The notes beneath the pieces are model-generated. The model saw nothing but the letters and a program-made list of their open reading frames with translations. It made no database searches and was not told the DNA's origin. This document shows, in pieces, positions 36,889-45,784 of a stretch of DNA of 64,000 nt; within the stretch, counting starts at the first letter, position 1; every line of letters begins with the position of its first letter. Where the stretch lies: NCBI RefSeq assembly GCF_002734215.1, contig NZ_NSEB01000003.1:17523-81522 (forward strand). Direction: 5' to 3'. The stretch comes from Fredinandcohnia onubensis. Lineage in GTDB: Bacteria; Bacillota; Bacilli; Bacillales; Bacillaceae_L. The translations under genes were made by a program, and so were the position numbers.

Positions 36889-37962
36889 ATGACGACAGAT
36901 TTTACAATTGATATCACCCTTACAACTGACAAGAAGGAAATTCCTCCATTCGATCAGTTGGTGTTTGGAACAAGCTTCACTGACCATATGTTTATGTGGG
37001 ATTATACGGAAGGAAAAGGTTGGCACGATGCGCGAATTGTACCTTATCAATCAATTCCTTTGGATCCTGCAGCTACTATTTTTCATTATGGTCAATCGGT
37101 ATTTGAAGGATTAAAAGCCTATCGTACAAAGGACGAAGAAATTTTATTGTTCAGACCGGATCAAAACATGAAAAGATTCAATAAGTCTAACCAGCGTTTG
37201 GTCATGCCGCAGTTTGACGAAGAATTTGCCATTCATGCTTTGAAGAAGCTAATTGAAATCGATAGAGAATGGGTGCCAAATCTTCCGGGTACTTCGTTAT
37301 ATATCAGACCATTTATGATTGCTACGGAAGCACATCTTGGCGTTAATCCGGCTAAAAACTATAAATTTATGATTATATTATCCCCAGTGGGTTCTTATTA
37401 TAAAGAAGGTATCAATCCTGTAAAAATTGCTGTAGAAAATAAATATGTTCGTGCAGTTGCAGGTGGTACAGGTGATGCAAAAACAGCAGGGAACTATGCT
37501 GCGAGTTTATTAGCATCAGAAATTGCAAGTGAAAATGGTTATTCGCAAGTATTATGGCTTGATGGTAGAGAGAAACAATATATCGAAGAAGTTGGCAGTA
37601 TGAACATCTTCTTTAAAATCAATGGAGAAGTTGTCACACCAGCATTAAACGGTAGTATTTTAGATGGAATCACTCGTAAGTCGATTATTGAACTCTTAAA
37701 ATACTGGAATGTTCCTGTAACTGAGAGAAAAATTTCAATTAATGAGGTTCAACAAGCTTATAACGATGGCGTGCTTGAAGAAGTCTTTGGAACAGGCACA
37801 GCTGCTGTTATTTCACCAGTTGGAGAGCTTTTCTACAATAATGAAAAATCTATTATTAACAACGGTGAAACAGGAGAGTTATCGAAAAAACTATATGATA
37901 CAATTACTGGAATTCAAAACGGTACAGTAGAAGATCCGTTTGGCTGGACTGTAAAATTATAA
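36889..37962 (+). CDS. ilvE: Branched-chain amino acid aminotransferase
   Basis: Transfers the amino group between leucine, isoleucine or valine and 2-oxoglutarate. The 357-residue class IV aminotransferase closely resembles Bacillus YbgE/Ywa[31 protein letters not shown], the Schiff-base lysine in [13 protein letters not shown], and the conserved [13 protein letters not shown] 36889 is chosen over ATG 36871, neither having a strong ribosome binding site. A CodY-like palindrome with four mismatches, centred near 36822, lies upstream; regulation by CodY is only a weak guess. Confidence 0.93.
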   Translation: MTTDFTIDITLTTDKKEIPPFDQLVFGTSFTDHMFMWDYTEGKGWHDARIVPYQSIPLDPAATIFHYGQSVFEGLKAYRTKDEEILLFRPDQNMKRFNKSNQRLVMPQFDEEFAIHALKKLIEIDREWVPNLPGTSLYIRPFMIATEAHLGVNPAKNYKFMIILSPVGSYYKEGINPVKIAVENKYVRAVAGGTGDAKTAGNYAASLLASEIASENGYSQVLWLDGREKQYIEEVGSMNIFFKINGEVVTPALNGSILDGITRKSIIELLKYWNVPVTERKISINEVQQAYNDGVLEEVFGTGTAAVISPVGELFYNNEKSIINNGETGELSKKLYDTITGIQNGTVEDPFGWTVKL

Positions 37963-37972
37963 GGAATAAAAA

Positions 37973-38005
37973 AGTGCTTACCGATGTGGTAGGCACTATT
38001 TTTTT
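37973..38005 (+). terminator. Terminator after ilvE
   Basis: AGTGCTTACC (37973-37982) and GGTAGGCACT (37988-37997) pair with one mismatch, followed by a long T run. Confidence 0.9.
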
Positions 38006-38011
38006 GCGGTG

Positions 38012-38030
38012 GGGACAGGTTCCTTGTCCC
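38012..38030. repeat. Short GGGACA...TGTCCC palindromic element
   Basis: GGGACAGGTTCCTTGTCCC is an imperfect palindrome directly behind the ilvE terminator. Similar GGGACA/TGTCCC palindromes recur between genes in Bacillus-type genomes in my experience; only one copy is visible here. Confidence 0.4.
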
Positions 38031-38047
38031 AGAAGCACAATGCTATT

Positions 38048-38410
38048 TTAAAAGATAACGAGCCAATAAATATAAGATGCTACTAACAAACCAGTGTATG
38101 CCCACGATAGCTTACGTTGCCATGTGGCTGGTTGAAAAGTGGTAAATAGAAATGTGATAGGTACTAGTGTCCAAGGCAGTAAAAGTAATAGACTTAGGAA
38201 AATCAAACCGAGGGACATACCAATAGATCCAACTCCTATTGAAACTTTGGCTAAGTAAGCTGACGCCCCTAATCCAAAAGGAGAGACTAGAAGCAAGAAA
38301 TAACTTTTAAGACGGAAGGCTAAGAAAAACGTACTAAGAGATTCTGTTTCGAAAATTCCGAAATTAAAATGTGAGAGTGGCTCACGAATTTTCTCAGGAA
38401 CTAATTGCAT
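38048..38410 (-). CDS. Small membrane protein, unknown function
   Basis: A 120-residue protein with about three membrane segments (about 30-52, 58-85, 100-118). ATG 38410 is chosen because AGGAG lies eight bases upstream; ATG 38416 is only two bases from it, and a further upstream extension is a hydrophobic artefact. I do not recognise the family, and its neighbours (an aminotransferase gene and a repeat array) give no hint. Confidence 0.65.
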   Translation of the reverse strand: MQLVPEKIREPLSHFNFGIFETESLSTFFLAFRLKSYFLLLVSPFGLGASAYLAKVSIGVGSIGMSLGLIFLSLLLLLPWTLVPITFLFTTFQPATWQRKLSWAYTGLLVASYIYWLVIF

Positions 38411-38555
38411 GTTCATCACTCCTAATAGAATGGTATATGAGGTATGTAAAAAAATCCTATATATATAGTATACGAAATAAACAGTAAAAAGTTTTACAAT
38501 TATACAATAATATTCCAAATAATTGGATTTTTTGGCTAGTGAGATGGAATATTCT
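38411..38555. other. Spacer upstream of the small membrane protein
   Basis: AT-rich upstream region of the minus-strand membrane protein gene, running into the 53-bp repeat array. No reading frame or RNA structure is seen. Confidence 0.4.
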
Positions 38556-38760
38556 TGCCCTCACTTCCCTGACCTAAGGTGACCAAGGGTACGAAAAGGT
38601 GTTAATCATACCCTCACATTGCTGACCTAAGGTGCCTGAGGGTACGAAAAGGTGTTAATCGTACCCTCACAGTCCTGACCCAAGGTGACTGAGGGTATGA
38701 ATAGGAGTTAATCGTACCCTCACAGTGCACGCCTCTAGTGACTGGTGGTACGATAACAAT
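38556..38760. repeat. 53-bp tandem hairpin repeat, four copies
   Basis: Units start at 38556, 38609, 38662 and 38715, exactly 53 bases apart. Each begins TACCCTCA (TGCCCTCA in the first) and carries TGAGGGTA about 20 bases later, so each can form a hairpin; a small inner palindrome around GACCTAAGGT lies in the loop. The fourth copy has degenerated. No gene inside. Confidence 0.9.
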
Positions 38761-38936
38761 CTTTTTATGTCACTCCTCAACCGTCTTATAGCAGTCCCGA
38801 GGTCGATTCCTTCGACTCCACTCACCGCCCCCAACCCAACCCAAAGTCTAAAAAATTTGCTTCAAAACCAACAATATTAAATAATAGAAGTAGTTTAGCA
38901 ATAAGATAAATGAAACAATAATAGGGGGTACAGACA
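38761..38936. other. Intergenic stretch before the flavin monooxygenase gene
   Basis: A pyrimidine-rich segment (about 38780-38845, with runs such as CCCCCAACCCAACCC) is followed by an AT-rich part that should hold the promoter of the next gene. I could not find a tRNA, riboswitch or reading frame here. Confidence 0.4.
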
Positions 38937-39995
38937 TTGGAAATAGGAATCAGTACTTTTGTTGAGACAACGCCGGATCCTCGGACAGGCGAGGTCTTTA
39001 GCCATGCCGAGCGAATTCGTGAAGTGGTAGAGGAAATTGTTTTAGCCGACCAAGTAGGTCTAGATGTATTCGGTGTGGGGGAGCACCACCGTGAGGATTA
39101 TGCAGCTTCAGCACCTGCTATTATACTAGCAGCGGCTGCATCGCAAACAAAGAAAATTCGTCTAACAAGCGCGGTTACCGTACTTTCGTCGGCCGATCCT
39201 GTTCGCGTGTTCCAGGATTTTTCAACCGTTGATGCTATTTCGAATGGACGAGCTGAAATTATGGCGGGAAGAGGATCTTTCATCGAATCATTCCCTCTAT
39301 TTGGCTATGATTTAAAGGACTATGATGAGCTTTTTGAAGAAAAGTTAGATCTACTTCTTCATATTCAAAGGTCGGAGAAAGTGACCTGGCAAGGGAAGCA
39401 CCGACCATCCATTAACAATAGAGGCATCTATCCAAGACCTGTTCAAGATCCATTACCAATCTGGATTGGAAGTGGAGGAAACCAAGAATCAGTGGTACGT
39501 GCGGGTCTTTTAGGACTACCACTCATTCTTGCAATTATTGGAGGAAGACCCGTTCAATTTGCTCCACTTGCTGAACTATACAAGAGGGCTGTTGCGCATG
39601 CGGGACATGATTTTTCAAAGTTAGCGATTGCCTCCCATTCGCACGGGTTTGTTGGTGAAAGCATGGAAGAAGCGGCCGAAAAATTCTTCCCATCAACAGC
39701 GCAGTCGATGAGTAAATTAGGAAAAGAGCGTGGCTGGGGACCATATACCCGGGATACCTTTGACCATGCCCGAAGCTTTGAAGGTGCTTTATATGTAGGT
39801 GACCCTGAATATGTTGCCAATAAAATCATCCACTTGCGTAAAAACGTTGGGGTTACTCGTTTTATGCTTCATTGCCCTGTTGGAACAATGCCGCATGAGG
39901 ATGTCATGCGCTCAATTGAACTACTAGGGAAAGAAGTAGCCCCACGTGTCAGGGAAGAAGTAGCGAAATGGGAAGCAGAGAACGAAGCGAAATAA
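38937..39995 (+). CDS. Luciferase-like (LLM class) flavin-dependent monooxygenase
   Basis: A 352-residue TIM-barrel protein of the bacterial luciferase superfamily, using reduced flavin. VFGVGEHHREDYAASAPAII and RAEIMAGRGSFIESFPLFGY are characteristic of the luciferase-like group common in Firmicutes. Start TTG 38937 has AGGGGG upstream. It is followed after 19 bases by a small TPR-like gene, probably in the same transcript. Substrate unknown. Confidence 0.88.
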   Translation: MEIGISTFVETTPDPRTGEVFSHAERIREVVEEIVLADQVGLDVFGVGEHHREDYAASAPAIILAAAASQTKKIRLTSAVTVLSSADPVRVFQDFSTVDAISNGRAEIMAGRGSFIESFPLFGYDLKDYDELFEEKLDLLLHIQRSEKVTWQGKHRPSINNRGIYPRPVQDPLPIWIGSGGNQESVVRAGLLGLPLILAIIGGRPVQFAPLAELYKRAVAHAGHDFSKLAIASHSHGFVGESMEEAAEKFFPSTAQSMSKLGKERGWGPYTRDTFDHARSFEGALYVGDPEYVANKIIHLRKNVGVTRFMLHCPVGTMPHEDVMRSIELLGKEVAPRVREEVAKWEAENEAK

Positions 39996-40014
39996 GAAAA
40001 TAGAGGAGAAAGTA

Positions 40015-40473
40015 ATGGGGAATCTATCTCATAAACAGTTAGCAACAGAATGCTTTAACAAAGTGTGGGATCTATTAGAAATTACGAATCGTACGGAATA
40101 TGAAACAGAGGAAATGATGCATCTAAGTCATGCTTCGTTTTGGCATTGGACGCAGGTTACAGATCATACCGAACAAAATCGTTCAATTGGATATTGGCAA
40201 CTTTCACGAGTTTATGCTGTAGTGGATAATGGAGTTCAGGCCCTATACTTTGCAAAGCAATGCGTAGAAATCAGTAAGAAGGCAGAGCTAGCTCCATTTT
40301 ATATTGCTTACGCATACGAAGCGTTGGCGAGGTCTTATATCGTTCTAGATGAAATAAGCCAAGCTGAAGAAACCATTATTCAAGTTAAAAAGTACACAGA
40401 ACTTGTAAAAGTTGAAGAAAGTAAGAAGCTCTTATTGGCAGATTTAGCAGAACTAATGAATAAAATATCATGA
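40015..40473 (+). CDS. Small helical, TPR-like protein
   Basis: A 152-residue, all-helical protein with tetratricopeptide-like pattern (YWQLSRVYAVVDNGVQALYF and YEALARSYIVLDEISQAEET). Such proteins usually mediate protein contacts. A good GAGGAG lies before the ATG. It seems co-transcribed with the flavin monooxygenase gene. Function unknown. Confidence 0.72.
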   Translation: MGNLSHKQLATECFNKVWDLLEITNRTEYETEEMMHLSHASFWHWTQVTDHTEQNRSIGYWQLSRVYAVVDNGVQALYFAKQCVEISKKAELAPFYIAYAYEALARSYIVLDEISQAEETIIQVKKYTELVKVEESKKLLLADLAELMNKIS

Positions 40474-40529
40474 CCTGCATGCATAACTTATGTTAAAAAT
40501 TGGGATATTACTACTTGAGGTGAATAATT

Positions 40530-40946
40530 ATGAAAAAAATAGTAATATCCCTGATTACTCTTGTCATCTTATTCCCATTCCAAGTCGGTGCACAAGCAAG
40601 AGTTGAATGCCCGAGTGTGAGTCTGTTAGAGGATACATCAACCATTAATAAAGATGAACTCATACAGGCATTAGAAACAATCATTCCTCGTACATTTGGC
40701 GAAAGTGATTATGGAAATCATTTTTCGGATTGGGAAGTCGTAACAGCGCAACCTTTAGATGAAAAAGTTGCGAAAGAGTACCAAATGTCTACCAAATATT
40801 GTGGACAAGAAGTTGCAGACAAGTCGTGGTTAGTTACATTGCATTTTCCAAGATGGGAAGGAAAAAGTGACGTAGCAGCGGATGGCCAAATCTTTGTATC
40901 AAAAAATAAAGATAATGGTTGGTTTGTCTGGTACAGAAATCAATAA
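40530..40946 (+). CDS. Secreted protein, unknown function
   Basis: A 138-residue protein with a signal peptide (MKKIVISLITLVILFPFQVG, likely cleavage after AQA near residue 23) and a mature part of about 115 residues with two cysteines (in VECPS and KYCGQE) that could form a disulfide. TGGFVWYRN-like aromatic C-terminus (GWFVWYRNQ). I do not recognise the family. Followed by a strong terminator. Confidence 0.7.
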   Translation: MKKIVISLITLVILFPFQVGAQARVECPSVSLLEDTSTINKDELIQALETIIPRTFGESDYGNHFSDWEVVTAQPLDEKVAKEYQMSTKYCGQEVADKSWLVTLHFPRWEGKSDVAADGQIFVSKNKDNGWFVWYRNQ

Positions 40947-40958
40947 AATAACGCAAAC

Positions 40959-40995
40959 AAACGCTTGGAAAAAAATCCAAGCGTTTCGCTTTTTT
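40959..40995. terminator. Terminator after the secreted protein gene
   Basis: AAACGCTTGG and CCAAGCGTTT form a 10-bp stem, with T run on the plus strand; it also faces the convergent holin-like gene. Confidence 0.9.
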
Positions 40996-41030
40996 AATAT
41001 GTGGAAAATAGATTAGTGCGTAAAGGTGAA

Positions 41031-41294
41031 TTATATTTTTTTAACTCTTGCCTCAGCCGTTTGTTTATACAGTTGATGACCGAAAACAGCAACCCCAGCT
41101 GCAATTACTCCGTTATATAAAGCCTCTGCAGTAAAGCCGTAGAAAAATGTGCCACCTGCTAGAGATACCCCTAATAGAATCCATGTAATAGCCCAATTCG
41201 GAATAGTCGGCGTTGTTTTTAGGAAATACCCTATCACCCAAAGTACAGGGACCAACATATAATAATTTTCATTTAAAAATTCAAGCAAGTCCAT
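41031..41294 (-). CDS. Holin-like protein (phage holin superfamily)
   Basis: An 87-residue protein with two to three membrane segments. VPVLWVIGYFLKTTPTIPNW and the C-terminal HQLYKQT match phage holins of the A500/Hol44-type group. ATG 41294 is preceded by AAGGAGGTGA at eight bases. No endolysin or other phage gene is close, so this is either a remnant of a phage or a domesticated holin (related genes also occur in bacteriocin and spore contexts). Confidence 0.78.
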   Translation of the reverse strand: MDLLEFLNENYYMLVPVLWVIGYFLKTTPTIPNWAITWILLGVSLAGGTFFYGFTAEALYNGVIAAGVAVFGHQLYKQTAEARVKKI

Positions 41295-41374
41295 GGTTGT
41301 CACCTCCTTAGTTCATCGTATGAAAGGTAAGCAAAATGTGCTTGTTCGAATATCCCAATAATAAAAATTTTTAT

Positions 41375-41446
41375 GTGAGTGAATACTCACTTTTTTATTG
41401 ACGTTCTCCAAAATACAAACGATAATGAAAGTGAGTAATCGCTCAT
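41375..41446 (+). promoter_or_regulatory. Promoter with two TetR-type operators
   Basis: TTGACG (41398-41403) and GATAAT (41421-41426) are 17 bases apart. GTGAGTGAATACTCAC (41375-41390) has perfect 6-bp arms and lies just upstream; GTGAGTAATCGCTCAT (41431-41446) is a close copy just downstream. The two flank the promoter of an operon that ends in a tetR gene, so autorepression is likely. Confidence 0.8.
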
Positions 41447-41469
41447 TTTTGTGAAGAGGAGGCAGTTTA

Positions 41470-42195
41470 ATGGCCGATACGGTAGTAATTAATAAAGTAA
41501 GTAAAAGCTTTGGGAAAAACGTGGTGCTAAATGAAATTGACCTATCTATTGAGGAAGGAACGATTTACGGTTTTATTGGACCCTCAGGTGCGGGTAAAAC
41601 CACATTAGTCAAAATGATTGTAGGAATGGACTCGCCAGATCAAGGCTCTATCCAAGTGTTAGGAGAGAAAATGCCTAATCTTGAGCTTTTGCAGGATATT
41701 GGCTATATGGCTCAATCCGATGCATTGTATACAGAGCTAACAGGGAAGGAAAATCTTGCTTTTTTTGCTTCTCTTTATAAGTTAAATCGTGCCCAAACGA
41801 AAGAACGAATTGCATATACCTCAAACCTAGTCAATCTGTCGGATGACTTAAATAAAAAGGTATCTACGTACTCCGGTGGGATGAAACGACGTTTGTCTCT
41901 CTCCATTGCGTTGATACAAAACCCGAAAATACTGATTCTTGATGAACCAACTGTTGGTATTGACCCTGAGCTGAGGCTCTCTATTTGGAATGAACTAATC
42001 CGCTTAAAAAAAGAAGAAGGTAAAACGATTATCGTCACAACTCATGTCATGGAAGAGGCGGAACGCTGCGATTATATCGCAATGGTCCGAGATGGTCGGA
42101 TCATAACGAGAGGTACACCAAGTGATCTGAAAGAAGCATATGGTGCCAGCAATTTTGATGAAGTATTTTTACAAGCAGGGAGGGTGGGACAATGA
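41470..42195 (+). CDS. ABC exporter ATP-binding protein
   Basis: A 241-residue ATPase with Walker A GPSGAGKTT, signature YSGGMKRRLSLS and Walker B ILILDEPTVGID, of the DrrA/CcmA-type exporter class. GAGGAGG precedes the ATG. It overlaps the permease gene by four bases. With the TetR regulator behind it, the set looks like a drug- or lipid-export system; substrate unknown. Confidence 0.9.
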   Translation: MADTVVINKVSKSFGKNVVLNEIDLSIEEGTIYGFIGPSGAGKTTLVKMIVGMDSPDQGSIQVLGEKMPNLELLQDIGYMAQSDALYTELTGKENLAFFASLYKLNRAQTKERIAYTSNLVNLSDDLNKKVSTYSGGMKRRLSLSIALIQNPKILILDEPTVGIDPELRLSIWNELIRLKKEEGKTIIVTTHVMEEAERCDYIAMVRDGRIITRGTPSDLKEAYGASNFDEVFLQAGRVGQ

Positions 42196-43253
42196 GAATC
42201 ATCGCACTCATAAAAAGAATTTTTCAGCAGTTGCTTCGTGATAAGCGGACATTAGCCTTGCTATTTGTTGCCCCACTGCTCATTTTGTCTCTCATGAATG
42301 TATTGTTTGATGGACCTTCCGTTAATCCTACTATAGGCGTTGTAAATATTGAGGATAAACTTATTGAAACCATTAAAGAAGCAGATATTGAAATAGAAGA
42401 ATATAACGAAGCGACAAATCCTGAACAAATGATCCTAGACAATGAACTTGATGGCTTGCTTGTGATGGAGAATAATCAGGTAGTCTTAACGATAACTAAC
42501 AGCGACCCATCATCCGCAAAGGCATTGCAGATGAAGGTCAACCAGGCATTTGCCTCACAGGCACAGGAAAATCTAGTCAATCAAATACCTACACTCAAGG
42601 ATTTAGCTACAATTGATTTAGAAATAAACTATGTCTACGGTAATAGTGATACTGTTTTTTTTGATGTGCTTAGTCCAATTTTGATCGGTTATTTCGTATT
42701 CTTTTTTGTATTTCTAATTTCAGGAATTGGTTTGCTAAAAGAAAGAACAACAGGTACGTTAGAGAGATTAATGTCAACTCCTATCCGTAGGGGAGAAATT
42801 GTGACTGCATATTTAGTTGGCTTTGGCATATTTGCTATCATTCAAACAGTTATTGTTGTGTTTTTTACTATTAATGTGTTGGATGTCGTGCTAGTAGGCT
42901 CAATATGGAATGTTATTCTCATTAATTTAGTGCTTGCGTTAGTTGCTTTATCTTTAGGAATTCTGTTATCGGCATTTGCTGCATCTGAATTTCAAATGAT
43001 TCAATTTATACCCATTGTCATAATCCCGCAAATATTTTTCTCTGGAATTATCCCACTAGAGGGAATGGCCGATTGGTTGCAGATTGTTGCAAAAATCATG
43101 CCGATCTATTACGCAGCGCATGCATTAAAGGGAGTTATGTATCAAGGTTTAGGATTATCAGATATCGGCTTTGACTTATTTGTGTTAATCATGTTTGCAG
43201 CCGTTTTTATTAACCTAAATGTTTTCGCACTGAAAAAGTATCGCGCATTATAG
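42192..43253 (+). CDS. ABC-2 type exporter permease
   Basis: A 353-residue membrane protein with one N-terminal helix, a long extracytoplasmic loop (about 45-165) and five further helices, the layout of ABC-2 permeases of the DrrB/YhgE-like class. TTGTLERLMSTPIRRGEIV is the conserved segment of this family. It is translationally coupled to the ATPase gene and lies 18 bases before the regulator gene. Confidence 0.9.
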   Translation: MRIIALIKRIFQQLLRDKRTLALLFVAPLLILSLMNVLFDGPSVNPTIGVVNIEDKLIETIKEADIEIEEYNEATNPEQMILDNELDGLLVMENNQVVLTITNSDPSSAKALQMKVNQAFASQAQENLVNQIPTLKDLATIDLEINYVYGNSDTVFFDVLSPILIGYFVFFFVFLISGIGLLKERTTGTLERLMSTPIRRGEIVTAYLVGFGIFAIIQTVIVVFFTINVLDVVLVGSIWNVILINLVLALVALSLGILLSAFAASEFQMIQFIPIVIIPQIFFSGIIPLEGMADWLQIVAKIMPIYYAAHALKGVMYQGLGLSDIGFDLFVLIMFAAVFINLNVFALKKYRAL

Positions 43254-43271
43254 TAAGGAAGTGAAAGGAAC

Positions 43272-43925
43272 TTGTCTAAAGAAAATCTATTAGATGTCAT
43301 AATTGAACAAACAAAGCTATCCAAGAAACCAACTGAAAAACAACAGAAAATAATTGAATCAGCCATAAAAATGTTTGCAGAAAAGGGATATGCCAATACG
43401 TCTACAAACGAAATCGCAAAAGCAGCAGGAGTTGCAGAAGGAACCATTTTTCGTCATTATGGTACGAAAGATAACCTACTGCTTTCGGTTATGATTCCGT
43501 TCTTAAAAGAGGCTTTACCGGGAATGGCTGAAAAAGTATTTAAAGAAGTACTAACTGAGGATACACTGTATTTTGAAGATTTTTTAAGGAGGATCCTCAA
43601 AAATAGAATTGAATTTATTAATGAAAATCAGGAAATTTTTCAAATCATCGTCAAGGAAATATTATATAGTGAAGCATTAAGAAAGGAACTTGTTCCGTAT
43701 TTCTCTTCCAATGTCATGAATCGCGTTGCACATGCAATCGAATTATTCAAGAGCCGTGGAGAAATAAAGGATCTTCCTACAGATACCCTGTTAAAAATAC
43801 TAATGACAACATTCGGTGGTTTTCTTGTCACTCATTTTGTGCTTAAGCCATCCCAAGAAAAAATGGATATCGACCAAGAAGCGGAAAACTTAGTCCGTTT
43901 TGTGATGGATGGTATCAGAAAATAA
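43272..43925 (+). CDS. TetR/AcrR-family regulator
   Basis: A 217-residue repressor with an N-terminal helix-turn-helix (about 25-70), EIAKAAGVAEGTIFRHYG, and a variable ligand-binding C-terminal domain. Start TTG 43272 is the best available; the ribosome binding site AAAGGAA is unusually close. It probably represses the operon through the GTGAGT operators at 41375 and 41431 and is released by a transported compound. Confidence 0.9.
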   Translation: MSKENLLDVIIEQTKLSKKPTEKQQKIIESAIKMFAEKGYANTSTNEIAKAAGVAEGTIFRHYGTKDNLLLSVMIPFLKEALPGMAEKVFKEVLTEDTLYFEDFLRRILKNRIEFINENQEIFQIIVKEILYSEALRKELVPYFSSNVMNRVAHAIELFKSRGEIKDLPTDTLLKILMTTFGGFLVTHFVLKPSQEKMDIDQEAENLVRFVMDGIRK

Positions 43926-43929
43926 ACAG

Positions 43930-43970
43930 AGCCTTGCCCGACAATACATGCCGAGCAAGGCTTTATTTTT
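43930..43970. terminator. Bidirectional terminator between tetR and the MFS gene
   Basis: AGCCTTGC (43930-43937) and GCAAGGCT (43955-43962) form an 8-bp stem followed by T residues, overlapping the end of the convergent MFS gene. Confidence 0.85.
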
Positions 43971-45174
43971 ACATGGATAATGGTAATGTTTGATTTTTTC
44001 GACCTGCAGATTCCTTCTTCCCATGCATAAAGAAGTAAAGAATAATACTCGCTAAAGCCACAATTCCTAGAATAGAATAGAGCTTGCTGTATCCTGTAAT
44101 TGGAACAAGAAATCCTAATAGATAAGGGCCAAACCCAAGCCCTGCATCCAAGAAGATATAGAAAGTTGAGGTCGCAAGCCCCATACGATGTGCTGGTGTT
44201 AACTTGATCGCAACTGCTTGAGTACATGACTGCATATTTCCGAATCCTAGCCCGATAAGTGCACCAGAAAGTAGGAGAGTTATGCTGTTGTGAGCAATAC
44301 TTAATAGAAACATACCAATTGCTAATAGGATAAAGGCTGGATACATGACGTAATTTGCACCTTTTATATCCATTAACCGTCCAGTGAAAGGACGAGAAAG
44401 CAGAATCGCAATGGAATACACAAGGAAGAAGAAGCTTGCTGCAGTTACTAATTCAATTTCAATCGCATAGAAATTGATAAACGAAAGAACACTTGCGTAA
44501 CAAAGCGAAATTGCAAAAGTAACAATCGCAATCGGAAGTGCTTTCGGTTCCACATAATTCGCAATTGAAAAGCCTTTTTTCTCTTGAGTTTGATTTGATT
44601 GTACTTCGATTGGTGGCACATAAAGGATGAGTGAAGTGAGAAGAGTGATGACCCCAATCACAAGACATAGACCGAAGATAACCTGGTAGCTCGTATGCTG
44701 AGACATAAATAATCCGATAAATGGTCCGATCGCCGTTGCTAGTGTCGCACTCATACTAAAATAGCCAATTCCTTCACCTCTACGTTTAGGCGGGATGATT
44801 TGAGCAACAATTGTACCAGTCGCGGTGCTAGCGATGCCAAGTGTAATGCCGTGAATGAAACGATTAATTAGGAGAAACGTGATTCCGGCATGTACGAAGT
44901 ATAAGAAGGTTGTGATTGTAAAAAGAATCAACCCAATAAATAATGTTTTTTTACGACCAATCATATCGATATAACGGCCAATAAAAAGTCGGCCAATTAA
45001 CGTTCCGACAATAAAGATACCTGTGACAAGCCCTGCTTGGCTCGTAGAAGCACCATATTCATCAACCGCATAAACGGCAATGATGACAACCAATAGATAA
45101 AAGATAAAGGTTAAGAAAAAGTTGATGGAGGACACAATAATAAAATCCTTCGTCCACAGTTTTTGATTATCCAA
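43969..45174 (-). CDS. MFS drug-type efflux transporter
   Basis: A 401-residue major facilitator with 12 membrane segments. GRLFIGRYIDMIGRKKTLFI is the MFS loop 2-3 motif (G-x3-D-x2-GRK). The group is annotated as multidrug or metabolite efflux in Bacillus. It follows the marR gene by 13 bases in the same direction, a standard regulator-pump arrangement. Substrate unknown. Confidence 0.88.
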   Translation of the reverse strand: MDNQKLWTKDFIIVSSINFFLTFIFYLLVVIIAVYAVDEYGASTSQAGLVTGIFIVGTLIGRLFIGRYIDMIGRKKTLFIGLILFTITTFLYFVHAGITFLLINRFIHGITLGIASTATGTIVAQIIPPKRRGEGIGYFSMSATLATAIGPFIGLFMSQHTSYQVIFGLCLVIGVITLLTSLILYVPPIEVQSNQTQEKKGFSIANYVEPKALPIAIVTFAISLCYASVLSFINFYAIEIELVTAASFFFLVYSIAILLSRPFTGRLMDIKGANYVMYPAFILLAIGMFLLSIAHNSITLLLSGALIGLGFGNMQSCTQAVAIKLTPAHRMGLATSTFYIFLDAGLGFGPYLLGFLVPITGYSKLYSILGIVALASIILYFFMHGKKESAGRKNQTLPLSM

Positions 45175-45187
45175 GTTGAAAATCCCC

Positions 45188-45592
45188 TCACTTTATTAAA
45201 TTGTTTCGTATTGTTTTCATAATCTGAATGGCTTGGAGTAGTTCCTTTTCAGATACCCCCTCTATTATTTCCTTTTCAAATTCATCAACTGTTTCCCTGA
45301 CTTCTAGATACACTTTTTTACCAAGGTCAGTAAGCTGCATTCTTTTTTCTCGCTTGTCTTTCCCAGGAATGTTTTCTACATATCCGAGTTCTTCTAAACG
45401 ATTGATGGTTCTTGTAACAGTTGGCTTTTCGACTCCTAGGTAATTAGAAATTTCCACGAGTGTAGGTGAGCCAAAGTTTACAATGTAGTACAGTATGGAC
45501 CATTGTGCTCTATAAAGCTGGTGTTTACCAAGTTCAACATTCAGCTTACTCTCAAATGGTCGATATAATTGAGTTAGTTGTTGAAAAAACAA
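45188..45592 (-). CDS. MarR-family regulator
   Basis: A 134-residue winged-helix repressor, with the recognition helix in KPTVTRTINRLEELGYVE and the wing in DKREKRMQLTD. The annotated start is TTG 45592, but no ribosome binding site lies near it. A good AAGAGGTGA lies upstream and at normal distance from an in-frame ATC at 45607, which would give an N-terminus of ENFQLFFQQLTQLYRPFE, closer to typical MarR proteins. The start is therefore uncertain. It probably represses itself and the MFS gene. Confidence 0.85.
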   Translation of the reverse strand: MFFQQLTQLYRPFESKLNVELGKHQLYRAQWSILYYIVNFGSPTLVEISNYLGVEKPTVTRTINRLEELGYVENIPGKDKREKRMQLTDLGKKVYLEVRETVDEFEKEIIEGVSEKELLQAIQIMKTIRNNLIK

Positions 45593-45721
45593 TTGAAAAT
45601 TTTCGATTGAATTTCACCTCTTTTGGAAATAGTTACTCAAGGTAATAGTTAACGAGGGTAACCATTTGATTATAATATCAGACATCATTGTAATAGTCTA
45701 TGAAATAAACATATAAAAATG

Positions 45722-45760
45722 AAAAAAGCGTGATAAAACTGTTTCCAGTTTACACGCCTT
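45722..45760 (-). terminator. Terminator of the second MFS gene
   Basis: On the minus strand GCGTGTAAACTG and CAGTTTTATCACGC form a long imperfect stem with a GAAA loop followed by a run of T. Confidence 0.85.
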
Positions 45761-45784
45761 TTATGATCATTGCTTGAGGATTCG

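Noticed and set aside
38556-38760. CRISPR array
   Set aside because: The units abut with no unique spacers, and the whole 53-bp unit repeats; no cas genes nearby.
38801-38831. tRNA-like 3' end (GAGGTCGATTCC followed by CTCCACTCACC)
   Set aside because: Only a T-arm-like piece can be seen; no D-arm, anticodon arm or matching acceptor strand lies upstream.
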